Positions 5,994-6,907 of a stretch of DNA of 6,907 nucleotides are shown in pieces. The stretch is from positions 1 to 6,907 of the forward strand of contig JAFOCX010000040.1 of the NCBI GenBank assembly GCA_017380975.1. The letters run 5' to 3'. Each line of letters opens with the position of its first letter. The first letter of the stretch is position 1. The position numbers and the translations under genes were made by a program. The stretch comes from Lachnospiraceae bacterium. GTDB taxonomy: Bacteria; Bacillota; Clostridia; Lachnospirales; Lachnospiraceae. Below the pieces are notes generated by a model. That model was not told the origin of the DNA, searched no databases, and saw only the letters and a program-made list of their open reading frames with translations.

Positions 5994-6907
5994 ATGCAGA
6001 AATTAGAGAGAATGAAAGAGCTTTCCGCAATTCTTTCTGAGGCAGCGAAAGCATATTATCAGGAAAGCCGCGAGATCATGAGCAACTTTGAATATGATAA
6101 GTTGTATGATGAACTGATCGCGCTGGAGGAGGAGACCGGGACGATCTTTGCCGGAAGTCCGACCCAGAAGGTTGGTTATGAAGTGCTCAGTGAGCTTCCG
6201 AAGGAGCGCCATGAGCGTCCGATGCTTTCCTTAAATAAAACAAAAAGTGTAGATGATCTGAGAGAATGGCTCGGTTCCCAGAAAGGACTTCTGTCCTGGA
6301 AGATGGACGGTCTGACTGTCGTTCTTACCTATGAGGACGGAAAACTGGCGAAAGCAGTTACCCGCGGAAACGGAGAGATCGGAGAGGTGATTACCGGAAA
6401 CGCAAGAACCTTTGTCAATCTTCCGATGTCCATCCCTTATAAAGGAAGACTGATCCTTCGCGGAGAGGCGATCATCACATACGAAGATTTTGAAAAGCTC
6501 AATGCGACCATCGCAGATGAGAATGCAAAATACAAAAATCCGCGAAATCTGTGCAGCGGTTCCGTAAGACAGTTAAACAGTGAGATCACTGCCGGCAGAA
6601 ATGTCCGTTTTATGGGATTTGCCCTGGTGCAGGCAGACGGTGTCGAGTTCCAAAACTCGAAAAAAGAGCAGGCAAACTGGTTATCCGGACTTGGTTTTGA
6701 GATGGTCGAGTCAGTGGAAGTTACTGCAGAAACGATCGCAGATGCGATCGCAGAATTTGCGAAAAAAGTAGAAGATTACAACATTCCGTCCGACGGTCTG
6801 GTACTGTTGTACGATGATATTGAATACGGAGCATCCCTCGGAAGAACTGCAAAGTTCCCGCGTGATTCGATCGCATTCAAATGGGCGGATGAATTACAGG
6901 AGACAAC
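5994..6907 (+). CDS. ligA: NAD-dependent DNA ligase, divergent type (3' end cut by window edge)
   Basis: LigA seals DNA nicks using NAD+. The start ATG 5994 directly follows the rluF stop (0-bp gap), with GGAGG at 5981-5985. 304 residues are visible of a family total near 650-670: domain Ia (1-60, with FEYDKLYDEL at 32-41) and most of the adenylation domain. Motif I is WKMDGL with AMP-accepting Lys103 (commonly KIDG). Also present are TRGNGEIGE (123-131; usually TRGDGxxGE), LRGEA with Glu158, NPRNLCSGSVRQL (182-194; usually NPRNAAAGSLRQL) and motif V IAFKW with Lys296. At motif IV the usual DGVVxKV reads DGLVLLY, so Leu272 stands where the conserved lysine (K290 in E. coli) is expected. In domain Ia the NMN-contacting aspartate before xEYD is Asn31. 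The OB-fold, zinc finger, HhH and BRCT parts lie outside the window. The identity is firm; it may be the main replicative ligase or a second paralogue. Confidence 0.93.
   Translation, partial: MQKLERMKELSAILSEAAKAYYQESREIMSNFEYDKLYDELIALEEETGTIFAGSPTQKVGYEVLSELPKERHERPMLSLNKTKSVDDLREWLGSQKGLLSWKMDGLTVVLTYEDGKLAKAVTRGNGEIGEVITGNARTFVNLPMSIPYKGRLILRGEAIITYEDFEKLNATIADENAKYKNPRNLCSGSVRQLNSEITAGRNVRFMGFALVQADGVEFQNSKKEQANWLSGLGFEMVESVEVTAETIADAIAEFAKKVEDYNIPSDGLVLLYDDIEYGASLGRTAKFPRDSIAFKWADELQET

Noticed and set aside
6580..6771. A 63-codon plus-strand frame inside ligA
   Set aside because: It is a shifted reading of the ligA frame, which is open from 5994 to the window end and carries the ligase motifs.

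Overview
The window looks like chromosomal DNA from a Gram-positive gut-type anaerobe of the Clostridia, most likely the family Lachnospiraceae. The evidence is: moderate G+C content by eye; strong GGAGG ribosome binding sites; a threonine/serine exporter split into two short genes; a DUF5688-family protein, a family I know mainly from Lachnospiraceae and relatives; and a NAD-dependent DNA ligase of a divergent type that I associate with that family. Every gene is intact except the two cut by the window edges. I see no insertion sequence, CRISPR array, prophage gene or rRNA.

Layout. Positions 1-1472 hold the 3' three quarters of uvrB (nucleotide excision repair). Eight bases after its stop is a near-consensus sigma-A promoter (1480-1508), followed by a leader of about 70 bases with a perfect AT-rich inverted repeat. 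This drives a two-gene unit (1587-2360 and 2357-2800, ATGA overlap) for the two halves of a ThrE-like threonine/serine exporter. Facing it is a DUF5688 gene of unknown function (2739-3680, minus strand), whose 3' end overlaps the exporter gene by 62 bp. Upstream of the DUF5688 gene, on the same strand, is a tRNA-Arg(CCG) gene (3781-3852). Each of these two has its own recognisable promoter, and both promoters have a TTGCAA -35 box and a 17-bp spacer.

From about 3923 the plus strand carries a tight operon: queA (4034-5077), a RluF-type pseudouridine synthase gene (5079-5993) and ligA (from 5994, cut by the window end). The gaps are 1 and 0 bp, and each downstream Shine-Dalgarno lies inside the preceding gene, so the three are probably translationally coupled.

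How the genes may work together. QueA makes the epoxyqueuosine precursor at tRNA position 34. E. coli RluF makes pseudouridine in 23S rRNA and also at position 35 of tRNA-Tyr, so queA-rluF could form a small anticodon-modification unit for tRNA-Tyr (Q34-Psi35). LigA seals nicks in replication and repair, and UvrB at the other end of the window also belongs to DNA repair, but the two are separate transcription units. No clearly new multi-gene system is visible. The most interesting points are the queA-rluF pairing, the DNA ligase lacking the usual motif IV lysine, and the convergent coding overlap with the DUF5688 gene.
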